A stretch of DNA of 64,000 nucleotides from Daucus carota subsp. sativus (lineage: Eukaryota > Streptophyta > Magnoliopsida > Apiales > Apiaceae), in NCBI RefSeq assembly GCF_001625215.2, contig NC_030384.2:42566390-42630389 (forward strand), written 5' to 3'. Positions within the stretch are counted from its first letter, which is position 1. Every line of letters starts with the position of its first letter. The notes beneath the pieces are model-generated. The model was not told the origin of the DNA and ran no database searches. It was given only the letters and a program-made list of their open reading frames with translations. Position numbers and translations under genes: made by a program. This document shows, piece after piece, positions 24,844 through 38,152 of the stretch.

Positions 24844-25131
24844 ATGGCGAGGCTATTAAGTGATCTACACGTTTTGGCTAGCGATGGCACATCAGGGGTG
24901 ATGCTGCTGCTTTGCTTCGTTGTGATGAGCCTGTCGATTATTTCGATGATCATTTTCGGTTGCGGTGACTCGGGTGGGAGTAGTCCTCGTCGGCGTCACC
25001 ACCAACACGCTGCTCATGCCGCAGCCGCTCACCACCACCAACACGCTGCTCATGCCGCAGCCGCTCATCAACACGCTGCTCATGCCGCTCATCATCACCA
25101 TGCTGCTGCTGCTCATCATGCAGGGCATTAA
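24844..25131 (+). CDS. small single-pass membrane protein with His/Ala-repeat tail, function unknown
   Basis: Intronless, 95 aa. Residues 1-17 are polar; 18-39 form one strongly hydrophobic helix (VMLLLCFVVMSLSIISMIIF); then CGDSGGSSPRRR, whose arginines suggest a cytosolic tail by the positive-inside rule. Residues 52-95 are almost only His and Ala (about 19 His) in repeats of the type HHQHAAHAAAA. At DNA level a 33-36 bp unit (CACCACCAACACGCTGCTCA and following) occurs two to three times. Codons for Ala vary little, so the tail grew by recent unit duplication. A histidine cluster could bind Zn, Cu or Ni; that is inference. I do not recognise a named family. Support for a real gene: TATA-like box, upstream relative with the same membrane motif, and an open frame with a sensible protein layout. 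Low complexity makes it less certain. Confidence 0.6.
   Translation: MARLLSDLHVLASDGTSGVMLLLCFVVMSLSIISMIIFGCGDSGGSSPRRRHHQHAAHAAAAHHHQHAAHAAAAHQHAAHAAHHHHAAAAHHAGH
24997..25128 (+). repeat. tandem minisatellite coding for the His/Ala tail
   Basis: Repeated CAC/CAT, CAA, GCT and GCC codons in units of about 33-36 bp. Several other frames on both strands are open across it because of the repeat composition. Confidence 0.85.
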
Positions 25132-25384
25132 TGTTCAAGTGTCGTTGGCATATATTAGTAGCAGATTCGGACAACGATATATCATGTTGCTTTACATTTA
25201 TGTATTGTTAAGTAGCCGATTGTGTTTTAAGTATTTCAAATTATCTTATTCATCCCCAAGAGTTTATATGTGTGTGTTTTTTTTGTCGGGAGTTTATATG
25301 TGTTTTTGATACTGAAAAAAAATAATTCAAAGTGAGAGCAAAAATTTAATAGTTCTGATTTTATGTTCGTTCGGATTTGTTAGA

Positions 25385-25820
25385 GGGGTGTATTAGATTG
25401 GGATTTTAAAGTATTTTTTCATTCATGAAATCTGAGAGTATTCCGCTGAGATGGTTTAAAATCTTGGGGTACTTAGTTAGAATTTTAAATTATACTACAA
25501 AATTTGGTGGTATTTAATTAGGATTTTAAGTTATGCTTTAAAAGTCAATGATATTTAAATGTGATTGTTTAAAATCTAATGGTATTCAAATGCTGATGGA
25601 TTTTTTTGGATTTTATAAAATAGGAATTTGTGAATTCTTCGGTGTATTCTAGATTTTTTGAAATCCCACCAAAATCTATGAGCTTTTAAAGTATTGTGTT
25701 TAAATCCTATTAACTCTGCGACATTTTATCAAAAATCCGCACAAAATCAAAATAATATACAATCAATTAAAATTCACAGACTAAAAATAATCCATTAAAA
25801 TCTAAATCAAAAACACCCCC
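25385..25820. mobile_element. MITE with GGGGTGT inverted ends, internally repetitive
   Basis: The left end GGGGTGTATTAGATTGGG and the right end, read on the other strand GGGGGTGTTTTTGATTTAG, form terminal inverted repeats that continue into GATTTTAA. The interior repeats ATTTTAAATTATGCT-like words. A second, truncated member lies at 45221-45455. Target duplication not resolved, so the superfamily is left open. Confidence 0.65.
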
Positions 25821-26006
25821 ATAAGATCATTAAACTGTTTAGGAAATAACTAGAAATCCTAAAATAAAAGATAGTATTCTCACTTTTTTGTAAGCGCTTA
25901 TAACTTTCTACATAAACATGTTAAGAAAAGAAGAAGCCGATTTTTTATCTGATTTTGTAACTATAATTGGATTTTTTAATATTTAAAGTACATATGACGA
26001 TTACTA

Positions 26007-26233
26007 CTCCCTTTATTTTTTATTATTTGACACTTTGATTTTTCGCACATACTTTTAATTGTTTACCAGGTAGTTAAAATTATTATTTTTGATCAATTTT
26101 TTTTAAATTAAAATTGTGATTATATATTTTTGTTTAGGAAAAAAAATTTAAAATTTATTATTTTTAAGTACATGATCAAAGAATTTAAAAGTGCGTGTCA
26201 AAATCAAAACGCTAAATAATAAAACTGAGGGAG
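26007..26233. mobile_element. Stowaway-like MITE
   Basis: Left CTCCCTTTATTTTTTATTAT and right AATAATAAAACTGAGGGAG are inverted, each bordered by TA (26005-26006 and 26234-26235). About 227 bp. It lies just upstream of the SPEN-type gene's likely promoter. Confidence 0.8.
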
Positions 26234-26555
26234 TAATTGACAATTTTAACACAGATTTTTTTTTTTTATTTACGAAACACAGAAGTTTATTTTGCCAAAA
26301 GAAACGAAAACGTATCTGAAAAAACAGTATATACACGCAGATTGGGTGAATCCGATGACACAACACAAACCCTAATTCAATTCAACCACCCCCTCATATC
26401 TCTAACCCTCCCTTGTCATCGTTCCTTTATAACCCCCTGCTCCCTACCAGTTGCACTATAAATCAATCAAATTATACATACAGCGTGTTTGTATCTATCT
26501 GCTGATTTGATCTCAGCAATTCAACGGCTTTGTCGTGAATTGAAGTCAGATAATT

Positions 26556-29500
26556 ATGGTATGTCCTGAATTTCACACTTCTTATTTGTTTTTTTTTCTT
26601 AATCGATGATTAATCTAGGGCTGTTTCGCTGATTTTGTTTTACTTGCTTGATTAATTGTGATTGTACTCTTTGCTGACCTGTAATTCTTATGTATATCTA
26701 TTGGGCGATTATACATATTGCGACTTAAGTTAATTATAAATTGGCCGTATTTTTATCGATATTGTGCTGGTATGATTAGTTCTGATGTGATTATGGATGG
26801 GCAGTCTGGCAGAGGAGGAAGGGAGAGATCTAGAAGAGACTATCCTTCGAGATCCGAAGAGAGGAGTCATCATGGTCGTAGCAGTGCTCCGCCGTCAAGG
26901 CATCTTTGGGTGGGAAATTTGTCTCATAATCTATCGGAGAGGACTTTGAAGGAACACTTTCTACGGTTTGGTGAGCTCGAGAGTCTTGCTTTTCAACCTG
27001 GTCGTAGCTATGCTTTTGTTAACTATAAGCATGATGAAGAAGCGTTTGCTGCAATTAGAGCACTTCAAGGATTTTTTGTAGCAGGAAATTCGCTTAAGAT
27101 TGAGTTTGCAAAGGGGGTTAGTCCTGCCAACCTTTGGCTTCTTTCTTTACTAGTTTATTTAATGTTTTGTCTACGTGTACTCTCAGATTTTAATTATTTA
27201 TATGAAGGTACTAATAGCTTGTGTTCAACACATGATGCCCATTGCTCAGTGTTAAAAAAGACAGGCACTTAAGAATGTCATAGAAAAACATCTTCCGTTC
27301 GAAAAATGACACGGTTACCAAATTTTGTAGGTAAAAAAGCTTAAAATGGTTCAATCACTCACACCCACCTATGAATGTCAATGAACTCCATTTTTCTGTC
27401 TCTTTGCTTGGAGCTGATATAAAATGGCGAAGGCCGACTATATTACTCATACAACACTTCTAATTTACAAGGTCCTCCATGTTAATCTGAGCTTGGAGCT
27501 CAGTCCATATAGCAAAAACCAGCAGTCCTTCCATATAATATGTTACTTGATCAGGCCACGTATACTATAGTAATGTATTGGTGGAAGTATTATGGACAAG
27601 CCCCTAGTTCATGGTTTTACTATAAAAACTTGAAGATTAATTAATTCTCACTAGAGATTAGCATGTCAAACAGGCATCTTAAGAAAACAATACGAATAGC
27701 TGCAAATTAATCACTTTTGGCAGTCTTGTTGGTGCATTTCACAGTCACAGACGCATATATATGCACTCAAAGTGGGACTTTGGACTGAGGAACACCAGTC
27801 AGCATAGCAAAGATAATTCTCCATGTGAGAGGATTTTACATTAGTTTGGGGACTAGCATATAGTCCGTAACCATAAGTTTCTCTCGTTAGGAAGTGGAAA
27901 AATCATCTTGCTTCCCCTTATAACCTGCTCTATTTGAACGAAGTGGAAAACTCATCTTGCTTCCTCTTATAACCTGCTCTATTTAAACGAACGATCTCGT
28001 GCATAAGAATCTGTATCCCTGGCGTGAATACGTATATGTATTTTCAATGAATACTATGTGCTAATTTACTGGCAATCATTATATATATCGTGTTTAAGAT
28101 GATAAGGGACTGGAGAGAAGTAATATACAAAGAGCACATTATCCAAGTGACATGATTATATATACAATGAAATGTACTGCAGAAATACTGATTGATTTTT
28201 GTCCATAAATGATATTCGTTCTATTACAAGTTTCTGTTATCCTGTAAGAATTCTATTAGACCTACTGTATGGTTGCTGATGTTCTAAATGGGACAGAAGT
28301 TGAGACATTGAAATTTTGATCTCTGTTGCTGCTGATGATTTTAGACGAAAAACCACTAACGTGCCAAAAGTTTCTAGAGTGTTTTGGTAATTAGGCCACA
28401 AGAATAGGTCTCTAGGCCAAGGCTGATTGCTTGAACAAGTCTACACCTGGTAGGGTAACAAGTCCTGTGAAACTCCAAATTGCAGTACCCTATATAATCT
28501 GCACAAATTTGAAGGACTTCCAAAGCATTGTATGGTTATCGTAACAATTACGAACATTGTCTCTGAGAAATGCCATTCCTCACATTACTTGTAACAGCTC
28601 CAAATATCATCACATGAAGTAAACAATAATGTTTATCATAAATATATTAATTAATTAATCAATTAATTTTCAAAATGGGGTTGATTAAAAAAACCTAGTA
28701 TACAATCATATAAACACATGAGAGGACTATTTTAAACCTAGTATACAATCTATATAAGTTTGATTAGACCCTGACAAGTAAGAGCGATATGGCAGCCGAT
28801 GCCAAATCAAGCGTTAAAGTGAACATTCTTTTCATATTTGGTGCGAGGTTTCTTGCAAGGCCCTCAAATTCATCCCACAGAACTTGAACTTGCATTGTCA
28901 CATTGAACCTTTTTTTTTTTGTTGTTGAATTTCTTGATGAAATTGATACCAAATAATGATGCAGAGCATTTGTGTTACATAAACAAAACTCCTTCAAACA
29001 ATTACAGCAAATTCGGAACAGGCTCTCAATTTCTCACAAGGTCCTTTAGTCTAAAACAAATAAAAGCATAGTTGAACATGTTACTCATCTTTACATATTC
29101 TGTTCCCCTCCTTCAAATCTGATGCATTCTGTCTTCGTGCTTAGGGAATAAATAAACAAATTGCAACATGAGCGAACTAATGTGTTGAGCTGCGGGGGGT
29201 CAAATCGTTGAATTATCAGAAATTTTGTCGTAATGGAGTAAGAAAAGTTCATGCTTAAAAGTTTAATCTCATCTTACATTATTCCTGAGACAATAATAAA
29301 TTCCAAAAGCAGTACAGACTGGTCTAATACAATTGAGTGGAAATTTTCCATGTACTAAGAGAGGCTGTTCAGATTGTTATTGATCCCCATTGCAGGCGAC
29401 GTAGATGTTCATCCTCAGACCCGTAAATTAACCAAGTCCCATAACATAATAGAAATCATCAAGGCCAATAAGATTGATAAATCTTGCATTTTGCTATATA

Positions 29501-32500
29501 TCTTGGCCTATTCCTCCAATAAAATTCTGCAACTGAGTTTGCTCTAAAGATATGTTTCCAAGAATCTATTTTTTTTTATTGAAGAAAGAACTCGAGCACC
29601 ACTGTTACAATTGCTAGAGGGCAGTCACTTGCCTGTTGACAGACTGTTTCGCCCTAGTTGCTTAAACCTCCAGCCCTTTTAGAAATTCTGCAATCCCCTG
29701 TAGCATGAAGTTGGTTTTAAAGGAGTGAAGATGATCTACATAGGTTCATTAGCAACTTACTATTATACTTCACTATTACTAGAGTTCAAATTTGTTATAC
29801 TGAACCTTTAAGTTTTCTGCTTATTGGGCTAGGTTTAATAAAATATATAATGTTCATAAAAGTTTTGAATAAATTATAATGTTCAAATTTGAGAATATAT
29901 AAAAGTTCATAAACTATGCAGCGAAAAGTTATGCTGGTATATATAATACTCCCTCCGTCCCTATTTATCTGTCCACTTTGGAAGTAAAAACTTGTCCCTA
30001 TTTATCTGTCCATTTATATAACCAAAGCAAAATTTTTCATTTAATAACCTAAAGAGTCTTTGACTTTGTTCTTTTAACTATAAATATCATGACTATTATT
30101 CATTGATTCATCAAATTTGTATTGGATAATTAAGTAATCCCACTAGTATTTTCCTACAATTAAGGCATTAAATAAGGGTATTGATGGAAGTTTCTTATCA
30201 AACTTAAATTTTCTTAATATGCGTGAAAATGTTAAAAGTGGACAGATAAATAGGGACGGAGGGAGTACATTGTTAAATGCTGTAAGCTTTGAAAGTTCGT
30301 GTGCAAGTATCTGTTCCCTTGACATGAAATTCACTACCCCAGCCAAAACCAAGAATCTTGTATCAAAACATTTGATTAATAAGCACTAGCTTTATACTCA
30401 GACCTCAATACCTGAACAATTTCAGATCTTTGAACCTTATAGCTTCACATCTCAGGACAAAATATGGGGTGCAGTAATATAACACAGCAGGTCCGAAACT
30501 AACTTGAACATTAAGTTAAATAATCGTGTTATATTGGGGAGAAGTGACAACAGATAATTAATCATCCGGAGGAATATGTACTTTGTGCAAGGTTTGATAC
30601 CAAGGATATTGAAGACTGATATGATTTTAGAACCCTGTAAATTTCCACAGAGAGGAGCATAAGAATGAAGTCTGTGAATGTTAAATATGGGGCCTATCTG
30701 TAGTTCTTTTTAGTTCTCAAAAGCATATTGAACTACAAGAAGAAGCAAAAAACTGTCAAAACCCTTGAAACCATAATGCTGTAGAACACATGAAGTTCCC
30801 AAGCATGTGGAGTGAATTACAACAGGGTCAGAGGAAAAAAATGCAGTTGAGATGGAGCAGACAATCTGTTCTGTCGAGAAAAGTTGAAAGAACTTTTTGG
30901 TATTTTAAACATGGAAGCTTGCTTTGGATTTTCAAGTAGGACATGTTCTGAAATTCTTCAGGGTACTTGCAGCTGTTAATACTATCTATTAATTCCCCGA
31001 CTTCACAATCCAAAACTTAGCTATGCGTTTCCTAACCAGAGTTTCGGGATATGATGTTGCAAAGGATTCGTAATTAGAATATATTCTGTAGTTATGCAGG
31101 GTTATTGCAGTGGTTAATACTATGCATGAATTTTCCCCATATAACAATCTGAATCTTAGTTATGTGTAATTTAACCAATATTAGTACTTCATCAAAGCAA
31201 AAAAGCATCACTTATATTATTTGTTGCATGCCTGAGAGTTTCTAGTTATGTATTTGCCGCATAAATATGTTTAAGAACCTATACACTCATTTTTTGATTT
31301 CCAGAACTATGCGTCATACGAACCTGATTTTCTTATAATTTTATTGTAACATAGAGAGTCTACCTGCTATTTGTGGAGACATTATAGAAGGTTTTGCAAC
31401 AAAAACCTAAGTACCTGTTCCCTGAAATTTGCTTTGCTCTGTTCATCCGTTCATGTTCCAAGTTGCTCTTTCTAATAAGGACTGCATTTTATGGTGGCTT
31501 GTCTGTATCAGTTCTTGAAAATGTTGTTGATGGATCTGTTTGCAACTTGTATTTTGAGGGAATAGTTTACAGTTATTGGAGGATGGAGTTGCACTCAGTA
31601 CTTTGAGCTTTTTTGTTATTATCATATCTGTGCTCGCCCTCTGTCTGTATTCTAGTTGCTGCCTTAAGATACTTATTTGCCTGATTAGTTGATAGTGGTT
31701 GAATTTGAAAGGATTTTAACGGCAAAATGGCAGTCACAAATATATGCAGAGCCTATAGTGAAACAACACAACTTTTTGAACCTATCTGATACTGGGAAGT
31801 ACTACTGCTAGAAGCAACAATATATTTGCAGCTCAAACCATTTCTTAGATGTAGAGTTATTTATTTTTGTCATCTTTGTAGTTTGCCTATTGTCGAACAT
31901 ATAATGTGGAGGATGGGATATACTCTCAGCTGAAGACAGGTATCTATCACATAGCTAAGAACTAAGACCAAGACCGCTTCCCAGTTCCCAGTTTATCTTT
32001 GTTTAAAAATAAAAGTAACTCCTCAAGCCGGAGTTCGACTCATCTTTCTTTTTTGTCAGGCAGAGTTCCACTAATCTAAGTTAAAACACACTGAAGAAAG
32101 TGTTGGAGAGAGAGAGTGTTTTTTTTTTTGCGCCCGGGGGTGGGTGGGTGGGGGTGGTGTTTAAAAAAATATCATACCCAAGAAGAATTGTGGACATGTA
32201 ATTGTTCCTAAAGTCTAAAGATTTCAAAAGCACCAAAGAATAGTGAAGCCACCAAATCATCATTTAACCTTTACGTCTCTTATTCCTAAAGCTTTAAAAG
32301 ATTGTGATATGAGCTCTTAGACTGTTAAAGTGAATTTAACATGCTACAAACATCTTGAAGGCCACCGCATCTGAACAATGCTGTGGAGAAACATAACTTT
32401 TACCTCAGGAATAGGGAAAAAACAAAATCTCTCTTAAAACTTAGGGCCAGTTTGGTACTCTTGTGCCCATTGTGCTGGTAACTGCTGGAAAAGTATGTTA

Positions 32501-35500
32501 GGGGGGTGGGGGGAACAAGCTGGAGAGCATTTGGTGAAACTTTGCTGAAGTTTTAATCTTAAGGTCAAATAGTCATATATAAATTATGATTCTATTGAAA
32601 TTAAGTTGAAGGTCAAATTTTTATTTACTTGAATAAATATAAGTAGTTTTTTGTGACAAGTTGTGAAAGTTGCTTTCTGCAAAAGCTGCAGAAAGGATTT
32701 GTGAAAAAGTTCTGGTTTTACCAAACGTTGCTTATGACGGAGAAACCTGGTTTTTGGGTCTAAGGATGTTGCTTTGTAGATACTTGCAAGTACTAGTTTC
32801 CTTTCTGTTTGTTTAAAATTACATCTCTTACGTGTGTGTTGGTGGTATCTAAATATCACTGAGAAACTTTACTTGAGACGTAGGCAAGTAGCCAGAACTT
32901 ATTGCTAGTATGTACTGCAAACTTGTAGCCATGCTATGGTTTGTACTTGAGAAAATCACCACGGTGAAGGTTGCTTCACTGATCACCCTGAACATATTTC
33001 ATGGTAAACAGCTTACCAAGGATATTTTTTTGTTGTGTAGCATTGAATATTATTGGTTCTAATTATTTTCAGGTTCATTATTAATTAAAGGTGTTTTTAT
33101 TGTGTGTTAGAATTTTGATTAAGAACTTTATTGATGACATGTTTGTTCTGAGTATGTATTTATTATATCCTTTTCAAGTTGTTTCACTTTGGTCTGCTAA
33201 AACTAGAGATTAGATGTAGTTTGCATTCTTTGAGATTTTGGTGCCTTTATTTGGCATGTCATCCATTCTCTGGATACATCTATCTTCCTGTCGATTGTGT
33301 TCTCTCCTCTATGGGTTTATCATCATGCTGAAGGTACTTCTACTTGAGTGTATGAGCAATAAGAATTTTCAGAAACAAAATAAGAGAGGGGATGTTTGTA
33401 CACTGCTTTCATTTGATTAAATATTTATAGCTATTTTTTTAGCAATTGCTACTAGATGGGAAGTCTTTAGTAAATAGTGAGTATTATTTGAGACGAGTCA
33501 CTAAACTATGATGCCGTTTTATGCTTTACCTATTTTAAGTGCTTTCACATTTCTCTCTTTGAACATATCTTTGGCTTTGACAAGTGCTTACGAGTGTTCT
33601 CCCAATGAGAAATCTCATACTAAGATGGTGGTGTTTTTCATTCATGCAAAATGGAAGTCACATTTATTTTTCTTAGTGAATTAGCTTTTTTTTTTTTTAC
33701 TGTTATTTAAATATTATATTAGTGTATAATGGACTATGGCCTCTATGGCTCGTAGGGGTTTTGATATCTTGTAATAATACCTTCCCTTATATTGCTTTAT
33801 GTCACAGGAGAAGTCATCATCTTCGTCAGTTGATGAAGAGTACTTGCTTCGGCGAGATGATCAACGGTCCGCTGTTAGAGGATCACCATATCATCACAGG
33901 GAACCTAGAGCACATCGCTCTAGCCCTGATCCGTCTTACCCTAACAAATCCAAGATGGATGATAAAAGTGTAGAACCTAGTGAAGTGTTATGGATTGGAT
34001 TCCCTGCTCTACTGAAGGTGGATGAAATAATTTTAAGAAAAGCATTTTCACCATTTGGTGAGATTGTAAAGATCACAGCATTTCCTGGTCGGAGCTACGC
34101 CTTTGTCCGCTTTAGAAATGTGATGTCAGCCTGCAGGGCTAAAGATGCTCTTCATGGAAAGTTATTTGGCAATCCTCGTGTGCATATTTGTTTCGCAAGG
34201 AATGAATCTAGTGGAAGGAATCCATTGAATGCCCCTTCCTCCCCAAGTGCAAGGTCATATGGACGTATGGAGCCTGAGAACTTCAGACATGATAGAAATT
34301 ATGAGAACATATCTGGGGATCCCAGCATGAGGTCCCCTCGTTTTATATCCGATATGGAATCCAGGGATCCTGATATTTTACCTTTCCAGAGGAAGGGTAA
34401 TATATGGCCAGTTAATAATGGTGCATTTGAACAGGGTTTCCAGGATCTGGGTCCAGAAATGGGACCTCCACGGGGTGTATATGAACATCGAGCTAGTTCT
34501 CCAAGAGATCGAGGTGCCCGCTTTCGTGATTATTCTCCACAAAATTTTCCCCGACAGGGTCAACTATATGATGATGCTTGGGACTTGCCAGAAGATGCAA
34601 TGCTTTTTCATGAATCTAAGAAACTAAAGACCAATCCATTTCCGCATGAACATGAACTTCCGGAGTTTCCTTTCCGTGATCCTGAACAAGTAAAACACGT
34701 GTTACCAAGAATACCCGATTATCACCGCCGTGATGCCTTTGATAAGAGTTTTGATTCTGGTTCCTTTGGGGGTGAACAGATCCCTGATCGAGCGATAAAT
34801 TTAACTCAACCATATAGTGAGAGGAGCGAACACTGGAATACACCATATGAAAGTTTGCAGGTTGGATCTCTGCCACTGCCTCCAAATCAGGTTGATCGGA
34901 AGAGACCAACTCCTGAATTACATCAGCCTTCTTCAAATGAAGTTTGGAAATGGGAAGGAACTATTGCAAAAGGAGGAACTCCAGTTTGTCGTGCTCGCTG
35001 TTTTCCGGTGGGGAAGATGCTTGATATGATACTGTAAGTGTTAAAATTTGCCTGGTAGCTTACTAGTAAATTCATGTAGGGATTTGCCTTATTTTTCCTT
35101 AGTAGATGACATCAGAAATATGAATATGTCTTGTAAATGCTACCTTTTGCCTTTTTAAATTCGTCTTCACTGCATTTCTGTCCCATTGCTCATGAATCGT
35201 GATATGATCAAATAATTTGCCGTTCTTATTTTTTTTAAGATGTAGTAAAAGCACAATGCTATCAAGTCATGGAAAATAAGAGCAATTAAAACAGGCCTTT
35301 TGGACAAAGCTCCAAGTCCAACCATATATCTAGGCAAACCACTTCAACTGAGTTCAACTTAAATTATTTTAAATTTTCTACTGACAGAAGTGGAGGGTTG
35401 TGTGAAAGATTTCTTTTCCTGCATTTGTGCTCCTGTTTCTGTACTCTTCTTTATTTGGACAAACATAACCTGTTTAAAATTGCTGGAGGACATTTTTTTT

Positions 35501-36793
35501 AATCTGTGGCAGTGATTATTGGTACACTGTTAATCTGTATATTGCATTAAGATTGACTCTTGCTGCAGGCCTGATTTTCTCGATTGCACAGCAAGGACTG
35601 GTCTAGACATGCTAGCAAAGCATTACTATCAATCTACCAGTGCCTGGGTAGTATTTTTTGTTCCTGAAACTGATGTCGATATTTCATTTTACAATGAATT
35701 CATGAATTATTTGGGGGAAAAGCAGAGAGCTGCAGTTGCTAAAATTGACGACAACACCACTTTATTTCTTGTTCCTCCTTCAGATTTCTCCGAGAAAGTA
35801 CTTAAAGTTCCGGGGAAACTTAGTATTTCTGGTGTTATTTTGAGATTAGAAACTCCTGGTCCCAGTATTGACTCTCATAATATGCATGAGAGGAAAGACA
35901 CAAATTTTGGGTCTTTTCAGGGGGATACATCTTACCCAAGGCAAATATCACCTTCAGAGTCATATGCCTCAACGGCCCCTTATCCAAATCATGTGAACCC
36001 TGGAGTAAATAATCTACCTTTTCATGGAAAATTGCCCGCCCCGCCCCCATCTTATGCAGGCCTCATTCATACAGATAGAACTCTTCCAGACACCATGAAT
36101 GATGACAGGCATATCAATAAGCAAAACCCGCCGCTGGGGCAGAACTGGCCTGTTCACAATCCACAGAATCCTAATGCTGGTGCTAGAAATATAACACAAC
36201 CATCCAGTAGTGCTTTTGATTCTGTCAATCAAGGATACAACCCTGCCACACCAAGGGCCGCACCTCAGACAAATTTTGCGAACTACACTACCGGGTTTTC
36301 TGGTACCCCTTACCCTGGAAGCAGTAATCCCTCTCATGATACAAATCCACCATCTTCTTCGTCTCTGCTTGCTGCGGCACTTCAACCAGAAAAACTTGCA
36401 CAGTTGGCATCATCACTTCTTGGGCAGCAAAGGCAAACTGGGGTTGTGTCAGCAGGCCAAGATTTCAGGCAGTCAAGCAGCACAAGTCAATCAGAGCACA
36501 TGTATAGGCCACAGCAGAATATTTCTGTGTCAAGCAATCAGGTAGCTTCTGATTATCCACCATCTCAGTTCAGTCAGCAACAACAGGTTCAACAATATCA
36601 GCAGCATCAGACATCAAATGTCCCTGCAGCTGCCCCTCCGAGAGAGCTTTCAAATGTCACACCTGGGAATCAACAGAATCAAAATGCTGGTACGCAAGAG
36701 GATGGAGATGCTGACCCTCAGAAACGTCTACAAGCTACATTACAGTTGGCAGCAGCTCTTCTTCAGCAAATTCAGCAAGGGAAACAAAACTAA
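26556..36793 (+). CDS. SPEN-family RNA-binding protein (two RRMs plus SPOC domain), FPA-related
   Basis: Nuclear RNA-binding protein of the group that includes Arabidopsis FPA; the layout best matches the less-studied paralogue At4g12640 (from memory). Proposed exons: 26556-26558 (ATG only, before GTATGTCC), 26805-27116, 33808-35033, 35569-36793, giving 921 aa starting MSGRGGRERSRRDYPSR. An alternative without the first intron starts at 26793 (MDGQSGRGG). RRM1 is about residues 29-103 (HLWVGNL, RSYAFVNY), RRM2 about 165-235 (VLWIGF, RSYAFVRF). The SPOC domain is about 485-640 (WKWEGTIAKGGTPVCRARC, then ARTGLDMLAKHYY, VVFFVPE, TTLFLVPPSDF) and spans the intron at 35034. The C-terminus is Gln/Pro/Ser-rich and ends in LQLAAALLQQIQQGKQN, a tail shared with FPA. 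SPOC proteins bind phosphorylated partners such as the RNA polymerase II tail. Intron 27117-33807 is 6.7 kb and may hold unrecognised small exons. Confidence 0.9.
29949..30265. mobile_element. Stowaway-like MITE, well preserved, in the SPEN-gene intron
   Basis: Inverted ends CTCCCTCCGTCCCTATTTAT and ATAAATAGGGACGGAGGGAG extend over about 28 bp. TA target duplications at 29947-29948 and 30266-30267. About 317 bp, no coding capacity. Confidence 0.9.
32444..32731. mobile_element. Tourist-like (PIF/Harbinger) MITE in the SPEN-gene intron
   Basis: Left end GGGCCAGTTTGGTA, right end TTTTACCAAACGTTGC, imperfect inverted repeats flanked by TTA on both sides (32441-32443 and 32732-32734), the target duplication of PIF/Harbinger elements. 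Confidence 0.6.
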
Positions 36794-38152
36794 TGAACAG
36801 GGATGCATGCTTGTTGGATTTATTCCAGTTACAATCTTCTTTAATTAGTGATAATCTGATGCTGCTCTGATACTTTACTTTAAGACAAGTCATATTCATT
36901 TATTTGCTGTTAGTAGATTGTAGATATGATATTTCCTGTTAAACTTTTGTTTCTGCAAGACCTTACTGGATTTCAGAGGTTCGGACTAGTTGAAGTTCTG
37001 AGCACAGGGTCAATTCTCTGCGTAAAAGCTGTGTTACCGACTAGGCAATGTCTGTCTGGGTGTAGCATCGGGTAGTTGTGTTCTTTTCTAAGAAAAAACA
37101 AGTGTAACACTGCCCATTTACATCACTCCGTGGTTTCAAACTTTCAGTTAATACGCATTCTGTTCAACTGATGTATATCAGGCGAATTACCAGTTACTCA
37201 TATATGGTTTTACAGTTGCAAAACGCTGCCATTTTATTTCAAATTTATTAATAAATTAAATATTTATTGTTAAGAATTTATATATCTTTTTGGATGATCT
37301 AACATCTGTCTAAGATTCTAAATTAGCTTTATAGCCCGTATGTGGCACATGCAAATTTCAACTTAAAATTTTTCATATATTTGTATACTGGGTGGAAAAA
37401 TGTTATTATATGTTATATTCTGAGCGTAAAACTTTTCACTAGGATATTCCTAACAGAGACGTGAGTTATGTTGTAGAGATGTATTGGAAATGTTGGAAAG
37501 CTTGTAATTATCTCAGAATTTACATTCACAATGTATGTGATTTGATTTTACAGAGAATTCTTCAATCCTCGATAATTGTGGTTTTAAAAAGAGAAGAAAA
37601 CCTCCCATTTTGAGTTGCTACATAAAATGGCACCGTACAAGTCAAGACTTCATATGTTAGGCTACAACAGCTACAGGGAGAAAAAAGGTCTATATCAGCT
37701 GGTGTGGTCAACATTCTAGTTGACAAAATCTGAACCAGCAGTTGCTGATGGAAAAATAGCCAGAGGCCGATTTTAGCCAGCAATATTATTTTCACTAAAT
37801 TCTGTTCAACCAGCATCTAGTCAGACCAAAGGAAGCAAACAATAAATAATCTACGAGTTCTATAACGATATACACTGACATATTAGCAAAACTGTGAAAA
37901 AGGCAAATGATTTGTATTGTATTTCTGAAAACCAACGAGGATAACTAGATTACAGTTCCTTGAACAAGTCTAATAAATCCCAAGATTAACACTATCATCA
38001 GCCAGGTCTGTTTTGACATGGTACAACATGATGTCATGATCTTAAAAGATATATTTCGCAAAAAGATATTGTTCAGAGTAGGAGATTCTCTAATCTGTGC
38101 ACCAAGACGTTTTATTGTCCCGATGATCATTGAGCACTGCTGAGGAAACTTC
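36794..38152. other. convergent 3' flanks of the SPEN-type and TM9SF genes
   Basis: Contains the two 3' UTRs facing each other. From about 37720 the sequence has a counterpart at about 51385 downstream of the second TM9SF copy; this is the left limit of the segmental duplication. No further gene seen. Confidence 0.55.

Larger units (their letters stand above)
27117..33807 (+). other. 6.7-kb intron of the SPEN-type gene
   Basis: Donor GTTAGT at 27117, acceptor TTATGTCACAG ending at 33807. Joining the flanks keeps frame (FAKG|EKSSSSSVDEEY). It contains two MITEs (29949-30265, 32444-32731) and otherwise AT-rich sequence. The open frame on the minus strand at 28764-28997 has no recognised similarity and is probably chance. 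Confidence 0.75.

Noticed and set aside
24997-25128. Regular short repeats resembling a CRISPR array
   Set aside because: Units are contiguous and code for His/Ala without unique spacers, and the genome is eukaryotic.
24892-25174. Three overlapping open frames on both strands across the His/Ala repeat
   Set aside because: Repeat composition keeps several frames open; only the plus-strand frame from 24844 has a plausible protein layout.
28764-28997. Minus-strand 77-aa open frame in the SPEN-gene intron
   Set aside because: No recognised similarity, a poly-T/poly-A run inside, and no promoter or partner exon seen.
34616-36545. Open frames overlapping the SPEN-type gene in other frames and on the minus strand
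   Set aside because: They are shadows of the Ser/Pro/Gln-rich coding exons.
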